Positions 21,380 through 31,865 of a DNA stretch of 64,000 bases are shown in pieces. The stretch spans positions 310,001-374,000 of the forward strand of contig OY101117.1 of NCBI GenBank assembly GCA_956465555.1. The letters are read 5' to 3'. This DNA is from Nitzschia sp. pyKryTriq1. Its lineage: Eukaryota; Bacillariophyta; Bacillariophyceae; Bacillariales; Bacillariaceae. A model generated the notes under the pieces. That model saw only the letters and a program-made list of their open reading frames with translations. It had not been told where the DNA came from and did not search any database. Within the stretch, counting starts at the first letter, position 1. Every line of letters starts with the position of its first letter. A program made the translations under genes and the position numbers.

Positions 21380-23329
21380 TCAAGTTCGCTTCTTGGAAGC
21401 ATCCTTTTTCTCTTCCCTTGCCAGGATATACTCTAGGACTAACGTTCGAATCTTGGGCGGCAATCGCTCTACCATTCGCTGACCAAGTCGTTTCCCCTTG
21501 CCCTTGGCCCATTGTTTGGACAATCCCGCGACTTGTCGGAATCGAATCTTACCACCATCAGTGCTGGTGGCACTACTAGCAGTACTACCAGCATCGGTGT
21601 GCAGGACGAACGCATTTCCCGAGATATAAGTATCGCGTCGACCCCAAAGAGGAAGCGATGGTTGGGCCGCTGTTTCCAGCGTCGCCTGGCATTGCTCACC
21701 CCATCGATCCACTAGAGACAAGGGTACCTCCAATTTTTTGGCAATGCCCTTGAGTAGAACGGTGGCCCGTCCCAACAAAATCAATTCTTGGGGAAAAGAA
21801 GTCAAGAGACGAATCGGTGAATCGTCCGACAATTCGTTGGACGAATAATTGCCCGGCAAAGCGACGCCAGTATCACTAAACAATACCAAGGCAATCGCAC
21901 AGGCCAAATCGTCTTCGGATTCTCGCCCATCGACACATTGAATCCCAAACCCTCGCGCACAGTCCGCCAATCCCTTTTTCGCGGCTGCCACCCCCTCCAA
22001 GTCGCCAGTGCCATTGTCATTATTGTTATTAGTAGTAGAAGTAATGGCCTTTTGATATTGATCCACGGCCAAGACCAGTTCCGCAAATTGAAGTCGACGC
22101 GATCGTGAAAGTGATTTAAATTGACCACAATCAATCAAACTCACTTTGCCTCCTTCCCCAATAAAGATATTTCCTGGATGAGGATCCCTGATGATATTTC
22201 GTACGTACGTACGTGCGTACATCACGAGCATCAAAGAATTAGCAACAAATAAAAATGTTGAGGATCGACCTTCAGCTCCACACAAACAAGCAGCAGAGCG
22301 AGCCAAACGAATAATAATAGTATTTAAACTTCGTTCGTATTACGTACCCATGCAAAAAGCCAGCTCCAAAAATCATGCGCCCAAAGGCGACAGCCAAGGA
22401 ATCCAAAATACGTCGACCGGCCAATTTCGATTCAGGTGATCCCGGTACAATCCCCTTTTCCTTCATGATTTCCGACAATCGATTCAAGGGAACTCCCGGA
22501 ACAAAGTCCATGACCAAGACCCGTTTGGTAACCAATTCGCCCACTGGCAAGGGAATTGTCACTGGCGGCGGTGTTTGCCCCCCTGCTCCACCATTATTAT
22601 TGTGGGAAATGGCCAAATGGATCTTTTTCATGGCTTGTGCTTCGGCCAAGAAATCCAATTCATTCTCCAAGGCATCTCCCAGTTCACAAAAGACGGCATA
22701 ATAATCGACCGGCAAAGACTTTCGCAAGGCCTTGCTGATGCGTTTGAGATTGGCAATATCGCCCCGTAATTTCGGTTCCACATTCGGACGTTGTAATTTG
22801 ACCGCCACGACCCTTCCATCCAGCAAGGTCGCCTTGTGAACTTGGGCAATCGAAGCACTGCCCAAGGGCGTTTCGTCAAAGGTCGCAAATAATTCACTCA
22901 AGGGGGCTCCGTCCAACAATTCTTGTTCCACGACTTGTCGGACTAATGCAAAGGGCATGGCTTCAATCCCATCTTGCAACTGTTGCAATTTTGACGTATA
23001 CGCCTCCGGAAAGAGATCGACTCGAGTTGAAATGACTTGTCCCGTCTTGACATAAAATCCTTTCATTTCTTGAATCGTTTCGGCAATCCGAGTCGACCCC
23101 CATTCGTCCAATTCCTTCCACACTTGTTCTTCTTGTTCCGGCGTCAGCTTGGGCTGTCCCAAGAATTTTGGGACCGAGTTCGAGTTGAAGTTCCTTGGCC
23201 TTGTAAGCAGCCAAGATGGGCAAGGCGCGTTTGTAAAACTCGACAGCACGTGTGGCGCGTTGAATAGGAGTCAAAGGTGGGGGGAAGTCCACCGCCACCG
23301 GCGTATTCTCCTCTTCTTCTTGTGGCTGC

Positions 23330-23364
<35 letters not shown>

Positions 23365-23553
23365 GGAGGAGGAGGAGGAGTCTACAGTGCTGGCTGCCAA
23401 TAGGCGAAAGGGTGAATCGTCATTATCATTCTTCTTCCGAGCAACGACCAATCCTCCTGTCCTTCTTGCTGCAGAAAAAGAAGAAACTCCAAAGGCCGAT
23501 GCCGAAGAAGACAGGACTACTACGAGGAGTGCTCCTGCGGAAGAGAATCTCAT
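21380..23553 (-). CDS. ABC1/ADCK-family atypical kinase, probably plastid-targeted
   Basis: Two exons (23553-22348 and 22187-21380) with donor CATGG/GTACGT and acceptor ATCATCAG/GGATCC. The N-terminus MRFSSAGALLVVVLSS-ASAFG is a signal peptide ending in an ASAF motif, the diatom plastid import signal. Kinase features follow: KTGQ (KxGQ motif), PLGSASIAQVHKA, VVAVKLQRP (the ATP-binding Lys region), FVPGVPLN, HGDPHPGN spanning the splice site, and LIDCGQF in place of DFG. ABC1K proteins regulate prenylquinone metabolism and photostress responses in plastids. The frame slips by one base at a four-T run at 23166-23169 (plus strand): LELGPK is followed in the next frame by FLGQPKL. One base fewer restores phase 2 at the splice site exactly, so an assembly insertion is likely. 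Confidence 0.8.
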
Positions 23554-24213
23554 GTTGTTACTATATAACTAGTACCGTCCCCCTTGTTTATCGGTGGTAA
23601 TAGCTTTTGATGTGCTTGTAAAGAAGGAAGTCTTATGAATACAGTATCATACCGGTACAGTACCAGTACAGTACATCATCATCATTGCAGCGAGCGGCGA
23701 TGACAGCATCAGCAGGATGCGGTCGCGTGGTCTCGCCTTCGATGATCCATCATGGTGATGATGATGATGTGAGAATGATCCAAGCACCACGTCACGGGGT
23801 TGGCACGATGTTTCAACCAATAAAAAATTTTGTGCAAGCGTGCGGACGCACCCGCGCGTTTCGCGCCAGGTCGCCTGCGTAAGGGTATCCCTTATCCATC
23901 CGTTGAACGGCAGGCCGGCGTGCCAACGGTATCTCCGACCTTGTTCCGTCCGAGACGAGACCGCAGAATTTCCCGGAGGCTATCGTGCTTTCTGATTGAT
24001 AGTACAGCAATAGTATTAGTAGCGGTGCTTTTGTTCTTTTTTTTGCACTCCTGCTTCTCGCTCGAACCTCTCATTGTATTGTATTGTATCGTATTGTATT
24101 GTTTCATCCATCTTCATCACTCACTCTCCTTATTGCAGCCATACTCTACTCTACGTATAGCGTAGAGTTGGAAGTGATCCGGACGAGAATATACTAAGAA
24201 TACTAGTACACGT
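23554..24213. promoter_or_regulatory. Divergent promoter region
   Basis: 660 bases between the ABC1 kinase start (minus) and the glycosyltransferase start (plus). It contains a TGATGATGATGATG run near 23755, a TTGTATTGTATTGTATCG repeat near 24075-24100 and a short palindrome CTACGTATAGCGTAG near 24150. No gene was recognised. Confidence 0.4.
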
Positions 24214-26853
24214 ATGACCTTGGGGCGCCTCCGCCTGGCGTTGGTGGTGTCTTGCGCCATCACGCTGTTGTGCATGTTGGATGGGATTCCCGAGATTTCT
24301 ACGTACTACGATAATATCAACGAAGATGATTACTATACTGGCAGCAGTGCTGATGGGGATAATGATTATGGTTCCATGATGACTCGGTCGACCATTCGTT
24401 CCAACCTTGACCAGCAACAAGCAGCATCAGCAGCAGCATCAGCAGCTGCAACAGCAGCTGCAACAGCATCCGATGACTTTGATGGTAGTATTCATCCACC
24501 TCAAGCTTCCGCCGCCTCCTCCTCCTCCTCCTCCTCCTCTTCCGCGACATTGATTTGGAGCCCCACCGCTACGAGCACGAATACAACTAATACTGCCACT
24601 CAACCACAACCATCCTCTTCCCTGTTACCACCGATTTATTGGATCAATCTCGATACTTCTCTCGATCGAAGAGAGGCCATGCAAGCCATGCTGACGGATA
24701 TGGGAATACCTCACGATCAACACCAGCGGATACCGGCCATCACTGTAGAAGAAGCCAAGGAACTGTGGGAATTGAAGGAATTACGATTGCATCCCAAAGT
24801 TAAATTGACGGAAAAAGATGGGACCTTGTCGTATCTCAAACACGCCAAGAATATTTATGAATTTCCCGAAGCGGCCTGTTTACTCTCCCATTTTCAGGCA
24901 ATATTGGCAGCCTATCAAGACGGTCATGAAATGGCACTGATTCTAGAAGATGATGCCCTACTCTCCCACGACTTTATCCAAGGCTGGAAGAACTTGTACC
25001 TGGAAAAGGCGCCGTTGGATTGGAAAATTTTGCAGTTTGCCACCAATAATCACAATGTGATCCGACAGGGGGCAACCATCGCCCTATTGGAAGATTATTT
25101 TGTAACTTGGCAACCCTACCATTGGTCGACACGAGCGTATCTGATCAATCGAAATGGGATGGAACGGATCTTGAAAGCCACCCATTCTATATCCAAGAAC
25201 AAGAACAACAGTCCTTCTACTCCGGCGGATGGTCGAACCATTTGGAGTGTGCGACAAATACCCATGGTGGTGGCCGATGAAGTATTGTATTATTTGGTGG
25301 GAAACAGTTACACTTCTATGGGGCTGTGGGTCGATTCAGCCAATTTTGGATCGACGATTCAATCGAACAACGCCCATCAAAATCTGTCGGCAGTACTCTT
25401 GCTACAGCAGGGCGACGACAAGACTACGAATGCGAATACGAATACGAATACTTCATCCATAATAAATGACGGCAGCAACGCACTACCTTCCACCAGTACT
25501 TCCGATAATGAGAACAATGTGACAGTCGCGACGACGATAAACGCGATGGAGAGGAGGACCAAGACTGCCGTGTCGTGGATGAACTCTTCCTCGGTATTGG
25601 TGCTCATGAATCTACGAATACGGACCCGTATTGAGATTCAGACGGAACTCGATTGGATACAAAAAGATCACGCAACCATTTGTCCATTTTTTCCTACAAC
25701 AAAAGGAGGATGTGTATGGGAGATTCATGCCGTTCTAGCAAGCTCTTCGTTGGTAGAACTATTCCAAAAAGCAATCAAAGCCTTATTTTCATCCGCGACC
25801 AAACATGAGATTCGGTTTCATATCCAGGTGGGACGTGGTCCTTTCAACAAGTTTGCGTACTTGAGAACTTTAGTGGATAAAATGAAAGACTACGATCGCG
25901 TGCTCTTCAAGGACAATGACCAACGACTCAACGGATTTGCTTGGAAGACCTTTTGGGATCGCACTGGCAATGCGACCGTTTCGGGCCCACTACGACAAAA
26001 TGTCGATGAAGCCTTATTGCATCAACTTGGAGCACCCCAGCGTCAATATTTTCAATTTCACTCAGCCCGTGCGTGGACCTCAGATTGGCATACGAAATGG
26101 AGTGCCAACTATTATGCCAAAGTTGTACCGATCGAGGTTCCCATGTTGGAAATGTACTTTGTATTGATGGATGGTCGCTTCGCTCATTGGTTTTTCGATC
26201 TGATCTTGACGCCCGAGTTTTTGAATCAAACCAGTGCCTGGGGCCCCGACTTTTTATGGTGTTCGGCGGCAAAGGAATGGGATCCAAATCGTCCGAGTTG
26301 TCTGTTGATCCCAGTGACGTCGATCCATGAAGACACGCGACAGATTGCCAAAAATAATGCGGAGCATTCCCTGTCTGGTTTTCGTATGATGGCAAAGTTC
26401 CGAGAGAATCCCGTCTTTGACCAGTGGATGAGACCCGCCGCAAATTGGACGAAAATGATTGGCGAAAAGCAACTGTTTCAGATTGAAAAGGCTTGTCGTG
26501 AGTTGCTGAAAATGGACGATGGAGCTCCGTTTGACTTGGTGCGTTGTACTGATAAGATGTATCATTTGTTGGAAGAGGATGTTTCGGCAATCACTGGGGC
26601 GGAAAAGGCAGGAACAGGTATGGCACCACCCTCATCACGCGCTACAACTAGTCAGGGACGATCAAGGGAGCGTAGAGGACGCAAGCAACAAAAGTCTATA
26701 CCTGTGACGCGTGCAATCCTCATTACTTTCTATCTGACGGCGTCGGCAACATATCTTGTGCACTACATGTTCAATGGAAACGCGGCTCCAACTTTACCAC
26801 CTACTCGAACTTCACGCTTTACACGGGAGCGTCTTCGGCATATGACAAGGTAG
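24214..26853 (+). CDS. Membrane-anchored two-domain glycosyltransferase (GT25 plus DUF707-like)
   Basis: Single exon, 879 residues from the ATG at 24214. An N-terminal hydrophobic segment (LALVVSCAITLLCMLDGI) makes it a likely type II Golgi protein, followed by Ala and Ser runs. Residues ~142-330 match glycosyltransferase family 25: IYWINLDTSLDRREAM, ACLLSHFQAILAAYQDG, ALILEDDALL and WSTRAYLINRNGM. Residues ~455-760 form a second domain with DYDRVLFKDNDQRLNGFAWK, EMYFVLMDGRFAHWFFDLIL and WGPDFLWCSAAKEW, which recalls DUF707-type glycosyltransferase-like proteins. A second hydrophobic stretch (AILITFYLTASATYLVHYM) lies near the C-terminus. GT25 enzymes add Gal or Glc to collagen-type hydroxylysine or to lipopolysaccharide; the acceptor here is unknown. 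The GT25 call is firm, the second is tentative. Confidence 0.78.
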   Translation: MTLGRLRLALVVSCAITLLCMLDGIPEISTYYDNINEDDYYTGSSADGDNDYGSMMTRSTIRSNLDQQQAASAAASAAATAAATASDDFDGSIHPPQASAASSSSSSSSSATLIWSPTATSTNTTNTATQPQPSSSLLPPIYWINLDTSLDRREAMQAMLTDMGIPHDQHQRIPAITVEEAKELWELKELRLHPKVKLTEKDGTLSYLKHAKNIYEFPEAACLLSHFQAILAAYQDGHEMALILEDDALLSHDFIQGWKNLYLEKAPLDWKILQFATNNHNVIRQGATIALLEDYFVTWQPYHWSTRAYLINRNGMERILKATHSISKNKNNSPSTPADGRTIWSVRQIPMVVADEVLYYLVGNSYTSMGLWVDSANFGSTIQSNNAHQNLSAVLLLQQGDDKTTNANTNTNTSSIINDGSNALPSTSTSDNENNVTVATTINAMERRTKTAVSWMNSSSVLVLMNLRIRTRIEIQTELDWIQKDHATICPFFPTTKGGCVWEIHAVLASSSLVELFQKAIKALFSSATKHEIRFHIQVGRGPFNKFAYLRTLVDKMKDYDRVLFKDNDQRLNGFAWKTFWDRTGNATVSGPLRQNVDEALLHQLGAPQRQYFQFHSARAWTSDWHTKWSANYYAKVVPIEVPMLEMYFVLMDGRFAHWFFDLILTPEFLNQTSAWGPDFLWCSAAKEWDPNRPSCLLIPVTSIHEDTRQIAKNNAEHSLSGFRMMAKFRENPVFDQWMRPAANWTKMIGEKQLFQIEKACRELLKMDDGAPFDLVRCTDKMYHLLEEDVSAITGAEKAGTGMAPPSSRATTSQGRSRERRGRKQQKSIPVTRAILITFYLTASATYLVHYMFNGNAAPTLPPTRTSRFTRERLRHMTR

Positions 26854-27218
26854 AAGAAGATAGGCTTCTCCATCAGGTTGGTAGCACGATGTTTGGCATT
26901 CGGCCAATGGCTACTGTTCGCGCCTGTTAACATCTGATCCGATTCGAGTTACTGTAAGGTTGCTAGAATTTTGAGTGGTCATGGAAGTCAATCAAATTCC
27001 GGCAGGGCCGCGGCGTCGCGCAATCTGCCCTTGCGCTGCGCGCCTGCCTGCCGCGTCTCGCATCCGCCGGCCACGCATCGCGTGGGGATGTTTTGAGTTT
27101 GCTGCTGTTGTAATGACACATATACCGGTACCAGGGTACTGTCAATGCACTCGTATTCGTATCATACGAATTTACATTGTTACAACAACACAACTCTCAT
27201 CATATAATCATCATCATC
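26854..27218. other. Short intergenic stretch with a GC-rich patch
   Basis: 365 bases between two plus-strand genes. A GC-rich block at about 27000-27090 is dense in CGCG and GCGC words and differs in composition from its surroundings. A TACCGGTACCAGGGTAC cluster follows at about 27122-27138. The last 40 bases are the A/T-rich leader of the next gene. Confidence 0.4.
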
Positions 27219-29078
27219 ATGTTTAGTCGTCTCCTTCGTTCCATTACTACCACGGCACCGCCCGGTAATAATGCTAATGGTATTACACCGTGGTTGGCTG
27301 ATTATTGCGTCGCTCAACTACAGGTAGGAGTCTCGCAGCAGCAGCAGCAGCAACAGCAACAGCAGCAATCCCAACCACCGCCACCCCCTAAATTGGTACA
27401 GATATTGTCTCGCGGCGGTGCCTTTTGGACGTTACAGGCCGTCGAAGAGGATGCTTGGCTATGGGTGACGGATGGTGCGCATTCAATTCGGGTACAATTG
27501 ACCCGAGCCTGCCGGCAAGCGATTCTGCAACAATGTGGCTGCTTGGTGACGGACACAGGTACTGGTACAAGTGCGTCTGCTCGTACTAGTACTACTCATC
27601 GTACTTCTTCTAAGTCTTCTTCTCAAACGGTCTTTTTGAATTATGCACGAGAATGTGTCGGTCTGTTGCAAGACTATGAACTGACAGTAGTGGAACCTAC
27701 TGCTACCGGCACTACCGGGGGTTACCATCCGGCCCCATCTCTTTCCTTGACGGTCCGTCAGTGGCAAGCCAAACCGGGATTGCAAAGTATCATTACATCC
27801 TCAACTTCCGCTGGTGGTGGTGATGGTACTAATAATGCCGTTATTCAACCGATCTCGGAACACATTCCGATTCGAAGGGCCTTGCAACAGCGTCAACAGC
27901 AACAGCAGCAAAATCGAGCTGTCGTCTTGGGAAATGCTCAAGAAGCCTTGGAAAACGAGGATTTGATGGAAGAAATTTTACAAATGGCAGCAGCCGCTGC
28001 GGCCGCTCAAGAAGGAATGAGCGACGAGGACGAGGATTCAGAAGATGATTCAGAAGAAGAAGAAGATATTTCTCCTCACAACCAGAAGAAGAAAGCTCCC
28101 AAGTCATCGTCCTCGAGCGATGAAGAAGGTGAAGGTGATGATGATGATGATGACAACATGATGAATCTCAAGGATATGCTCATGACACAAGAGACTAAAA
28201 CTAGTAGTTCGCATCATCAGCATCCAGGATCTACTCAAGATTCACTTGGAGTCGAAGAGGCAGAAAGTCAAGAACAAGCCATGCATAATCTTCTCACTCA
28301 ACCTCTCATTGAAGACACGACTATTCATCATCCCGACGAGGAGGAAGACGATGATGCTGTGGGGCTCTTGACGCAACCTCCCACATCATCCAATATGCCG
28401 GCACCACCGCGCTCCGTGGGCAGAAAGCGACAACAACAACAACTTGCACCCATTCCTTCCTTTCATACGCTTGTCCATGTGAGTACACAAACCACACCCC
28501 AACGACAACCTATTACCGAGCGGGAGATTACTACTCATATGAGCAATGTTTCATCAACTACTCCTGCTGCTGCTGCTGCTGCTACAGCCAAGCCACTTCG
28601 GGCTCCTATAACCGAGCGGGAGGTTACTGCTCATACAAGCAATATCTCCTCAAGAACTACGCCTGCCGCCGCAGCCAGTGGCAGCAAGAAGAAGCGAAAG
28701 GCAACCACCTTTCAGAATATTCTCCCCCCAAGTCCTTCCGGTTCCGCCAGCCATCATAAGAAACAACGTGGCCGTGGTGGTGGGGTGACGTCAACTGCAG
28801 CAGCAGCAGTAGCAGCAGACGAAGATTCTTCCATCCTGTCACTTTCGACAGCCAATACTACGACGCACTACTATCCAGCACAATATTATTCGTCCTCCGC
28901 ATCTCCTAGAACGGGCGCGTCATCAAGTAAAACGGCGCATTGGGATCATTTGCGGGAACAGCTTTTTGCTATACCCACGGTGGAAAAGATAACCTTTCAG
29001 GCGGATCCTAGACCACGACAATTGTTGCGCAAAGGAGGTTTGTCACGATGGCTTCATAAGAATCTTGTGCGGGGATAA
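27219..29078 (+). CDS. Protein with a TPP1/ACD-like OB fold, candidate telomere or DNA-end factor
   Basis: Single exon, 619 residues from the ATG at 27219. After a short leader and a poly-Gln tract, residues ~22-190 show the order of elements of the TPP1 (ACD) OB fold: ITPWLADYCVAQL (TPP1 has LRPWIRELIL), KLVQIL, WLWVTDGAHSIRVQLTR (TPP1 LLVSDGTHSVRCLVTR), CVGLLQDYELTVVE (LLLLQDCGVHVQV) and LSLTVRQWQAKPG (FYLQVDRFSLLP). TPP1 recruits telomerase and joins POT1 at telomeres; Est3 shares the fold. The rest is low-complexity: acidic and Ser runs, then two related segments, PITEREITTHMSNVSS and PITEREVTAHTSNISS, at ~440-490, a basic patch (KKKRKATT) that could be a nuclear signal, and a conserved-looking C-terminus. 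The match is by eye only. Confidence 0.6.
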   Translation: MFSRLLRSITTTAPPGNNANGITPWLADYCVAQLQVGVSQQQQQQQQQQQSQPPPPPKLVQILSRGGAFWTLQAVEEDAWLWVTDGAHSIRVQLTRACRQAILQQCGCLVTDTGTGTSASARTSTTHRTSSKSSSQTVFLNYARECVGLLQDYELTVVEPTATGTTGGYHPAPSLSLTVRQWQAKPGLQSIITSSTSAGGGDGTNNAVIQPISEHIPIRRALQQRQQQQQQNRAVVLGNAQEALENEDLMEEILQMAAAAAAAQEGMSDEDEDSEDDSEEEEDISPHNQKKKAPKSSSSSDEEGEGDDDDDDNMMNLKDMLMTQETKTSSSHHQHPGSTQDSLGVEEAESQEQAMHNLLTQPLIEDTTIHHPDEEEDDDAVGLLTQPPTSSNMPAPPRSVGRKRQQQQLAPIPSFHTLVHVSTQTTPQRQPITEREITTHMSNVSSTTPAAAAAATAKPLRAPITEREVTAHTSNISSRTTPAAAASGSKKKRKATTFQNILPPSPSGSASHHKKQRGRGGGVTSTAAAAVAADEDSSILSLSTANTTTHYYPAQYYSSSASPRTGASSSKTAHWDHLREQLFAIPTVEKITFQADPRPRQLLRKGGLSRWLHKNLVRG

Positions 29079-29694
29079 ATCAACTGTCAAAAAATATACG
29101 TACATTGTATGAGTAATGGTTATGTTTATCATGTTGGGTGAATGAGTGAGTGAGGAACACATCACTTCTCGAAAGTAGAGTTTTGAAGGGCTCCTCAAAC
29201 TACTATGTATGAGCTCGGCTCTGAAGCCTGCGACCCGACGAATCATCATCATCATCGTTGTGTATGATAGTATCGTATCTGGCAGTAGTGCTTGTAGTAG
29301 TAGAGCAAGCAACGTCTGCAGTACCAGTACTGGTACTGTAGTACGGTAGAACAAGTCGAGCGAGTCAGCACCGTAGACTAACTACTCGTACCGGTACTTG
29401 TACAGTCCCTGCTGGGGTACTGGTACTCGACACTCGTACCGGTACCAGTAGTTTTAGTACTGCGTAGAGGGCTTTCTGCGTAAAAAATGCGCGCAAATTC
29501 AATTTTGACGATGACGCGCCGGCCACATAGAATACTGTACACACAGTACATAGCCCCCGGCGGCGCGGCGTCCACATAGCCATCAACGCATTTTACTACA
29601 GCAGCACATGATCCTTTTCACTTTGTTTGTTTGACATCTTGTGACAGGTGACAGGCGGTGACAAGGCTATCCTGCAAAGGATGATAATAATAAT
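29079..29694. other. Intergenic stretch with dense GTAC words
   Basis: 616 bases, no convincing gene. Between 29315 and 29460 the words GTACCAGTACTGGTAC and ACCGGTAC recur. A perfect short palindrome CCAGTACTGG lies near 29325. The 3' UTR of the OB-fold gene and the promoter of the next gene are expected here. Confidence 0.4.
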
Positions 29695-30945
29695 ATGAGG
29701 AGCCAAGCAATAATAATGGAGGTAGTGAAATCACTGCTGGTACGACGACACGAGCAGGCTGGTTCGTCGACGAGGAGGACGGGGACGATAATAAAACGAG
29801 ATTTTGGTTACAGCCGCAGCAGCAGCAGCAGCAGCAGCAGCAACGACATGAAGCATTTCATCCCGAAACCATCAGCCCATCGCATTCAGAAGCGACCCTC
29901 CTTGAAGCCACGCGAACGACTGCCTACCAAGAAGGATCGCTTGCGATCTCGGATTCCTCCCCATCACACTCAAAATCCACAACATGTGAAACGACTGGAT
30001 GAAGAATTGATTGCCGAACGAGTCACGACGCGACTAGAATGGGCGCGAGAAAGTTTGACAGCCTTTTGGCGAGACGGCAATAGCAGCAGCAGCAGGAGCT
30101 CCAAGTCATCATCATCATTTCAAGAGGGACAACGACCTCTTCGCTACGATTTGAAAATGGATGCCAATTGGTGGTTTTGGAACTTATTGTTGGCAGCGTC
30201 CCCGAGCTTGCTCATTGCTGGATATTGTGAGTGGGTCGCCAAACCTGAAATGCAACGACAAGCACAAGCATCATCATCATCATCATCGCCACCACCACCA
30301 CCAGCATCGTCCACGACATCAATGACGATCATGGATGCTTGGGCCTTGCTTGTAGATTGGTGGCTAGTAGGTCGGAATGGGGGTGCTGTTGTTCCAGAGG
30401 ATGATGATCCTACAACTAGCAACAATACTGATACATCCAAAGATCACAATCCTCCTCTGCCCCAACCGATAATTCCATCATCATCATCATCCCAGCAGCC
30501 AAAGAACAATAATCCTCAGCTTCAAAAGTTACAAGACCTTAAACAACAAATTGAAGCTTTGGAATCTGAAATAATATTGATGCAAAATGTACGATCCAAC
30601 GTGCCAACAGCAGTGCAACAAAAAGAGGAGCCATCGTCATCATCGTCGTCGTCTTCAAAACAACAGCTATCGCCGATACAACAGAGACGGATGGAACGAG
30701 AACAAGCACAACAAGAAGCCTCCAACAACAAAGATGAGAATGCTACCAACGACGACGACGACGACGGAATCTTACCATCCCAAGTATCTCGTGGCTGGAA
30801 TACCCTTGTCCATACAGCACAATCCGTGTACGCCAACTCGATCAAAGTACTCTTCGCTAGTAGCAGTAGAAACGACAATGACCAAGAGCAGAATGCGAAT
30901 TCTCAGCAGCTACCCAAAGAAACGAAAAGCCCTAGTAGGAGCTAG
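29695..30945 (+). CDS. Single-span coiled-coil protein, hypothetical
   Basis: Single exon, 416 residues from the ATG at 29695; a second in-frame ATG at 29716 is equally possible. The N-terminus is Arg/Ser-rich with few acids, which would suit a mitochondrial leader. A conserved-looking helical block (DEELIAERVTTRLEWARESLTAFW) is followed by one membrane segment (WWFWNLLLAASPSLLIAGYC). The C-terminal half is Ser/Pro/Gln-rich and contains a short coiled coil (LQKLQDLKQQIEALESEI). Low-complexity runs come from AGC, TCA and GAC repeats. No known family was recognised. The gene ends 10 bases before a (CTAGA)n tract. Confidence 0.6.
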   Translation: MRSQAIIMEVVKSLLVRRHEQAGSSTRRTGTIIKRDFGYSRSSSSSSSSNDMKHFIPKPSAHRIQKRPSLKPRERLPTKKDRLRSRIPPHHTQNPQHVKRLDEELIAERVTTRLEWARESLTAFWRDGNSSSSRSSKSSSSFQEGQRPLRYDLKMDANWWFWNLLLAASPSLLIAGYCEWVAKPEMQRQAQASSSSSSPPPPPASSTTSMTIMDAWALLVDWWLVGRNGGAVVPEDDDPTTSNNTDTSKDHNPPLPQPIIPSSSSSQQPKNNNPQLQKLQDLKQQIEALESEIILMQNVRSNVPTAVQQKEEPSSSSSSSSKQQLSPIQQRRMEREQAQQEASNNKDENATNDDDDDGILPSQVSRGWNTLVHTAQSVYANSIKVLFASSSRNDNDQEQNANSQQLPKETKSPSRS

Positions 30946-30965
30946 CTCAGACTAGAGACTAGAAA

Positions 30966-31020
30966 CTAGACTAGACTAGACTAGACTAGACTAGACTAGA
31001 CTAGACTAGACTAGACTAGA
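30966..31020. repeat. (CTAGA)11 pentanucleotide microsatellite
   Basis: Eleven perfect CTAGA units, preceded by imperfect copies from about 30950. It lies just after the stop codon of the coiled-coil protein gene, so probably in its 3' UTR. Each CTAG is itself palindromic. Confidence 0.95.
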
Positions 31021-31865
31021 CGACAAAGAGCTTCTATACTAGCCCGGTACTATTGTTATGTAAACAAAAGTACCGGTAGACATTAATCCATGACGCACCC
31101 GCGTCATCACCATTCATCTAACTAAAAGTAAATGAAGCTCACTCGCCCATACCACCCATCCAACATAAGAACCATCACCATTTGGGGGAGGGGGAGGGCC
31201 TCCTCCGTCCTCCCGACGTGACATGGGGTTTGATTGGCTGTCGAACGTCATCATTCCTCCGACTTCTCATCGCGGGACTCGACTCGCCGAAATAAAGAAG
31301 ACCCGCCTCGCTCTCCGCTGTGCGTTGAAATTCTGCCGGCAAGTACCGTTACATGCAGGTACCTATACGGTACCGGTACGTGTACTGCTGTACCGCTGCG
31401 GTACCGCGGTACAAGTACCAGTACTGTAGACTACAAGTACTGCAGTGCTCGCATCATCCACCGGCTTCTCGCTTTTTCTTCGCGATGCGATCATGATGGC
31501 TGCGATACGCGATACGCAGGCACGACCATGATGACCACATGGTGACCAGTGCCGTTTCAATCTTGCAACATTCTCTCGCCATTAGGACCATAGACATTGA
31601 ACAGATTACAACGCATCTGCAAGGTATGAAGTGTCGAGGCAACCCTGAAGAGGACGTGTTCCTCATCAATGAAAGTTTTCAACCGCCAATATGATTGAGT
31701 AATCGTGTTCTCACACTGACTGTCTTTCGTTCGTCTTGTGCTTTTCGATGGCTTGGTTCTGGTTTATTTTCCGTTTTGTTGATTGATATGGCATCCTTAT
31801 TCTCGCTAGTTCAGACCGCAGTTCTCGTAAAACTATACACACGAACAAGACCAACCTACAACAAC
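31021..31865. other. Intergenic stretch, no gene seen
   Basis: About 850 bases. Around 31340-31440 GTACC/GGTAC words are very dense (TACCGGTACGTGTACTGC, GGTACCGCGGTACAAGTACC). Short open frames on both strands look like noise. The last 80 bases lead into the small zinc-finger gene; an in-frame ATG at 31788 could extend that protein. Confidence 0.4.
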
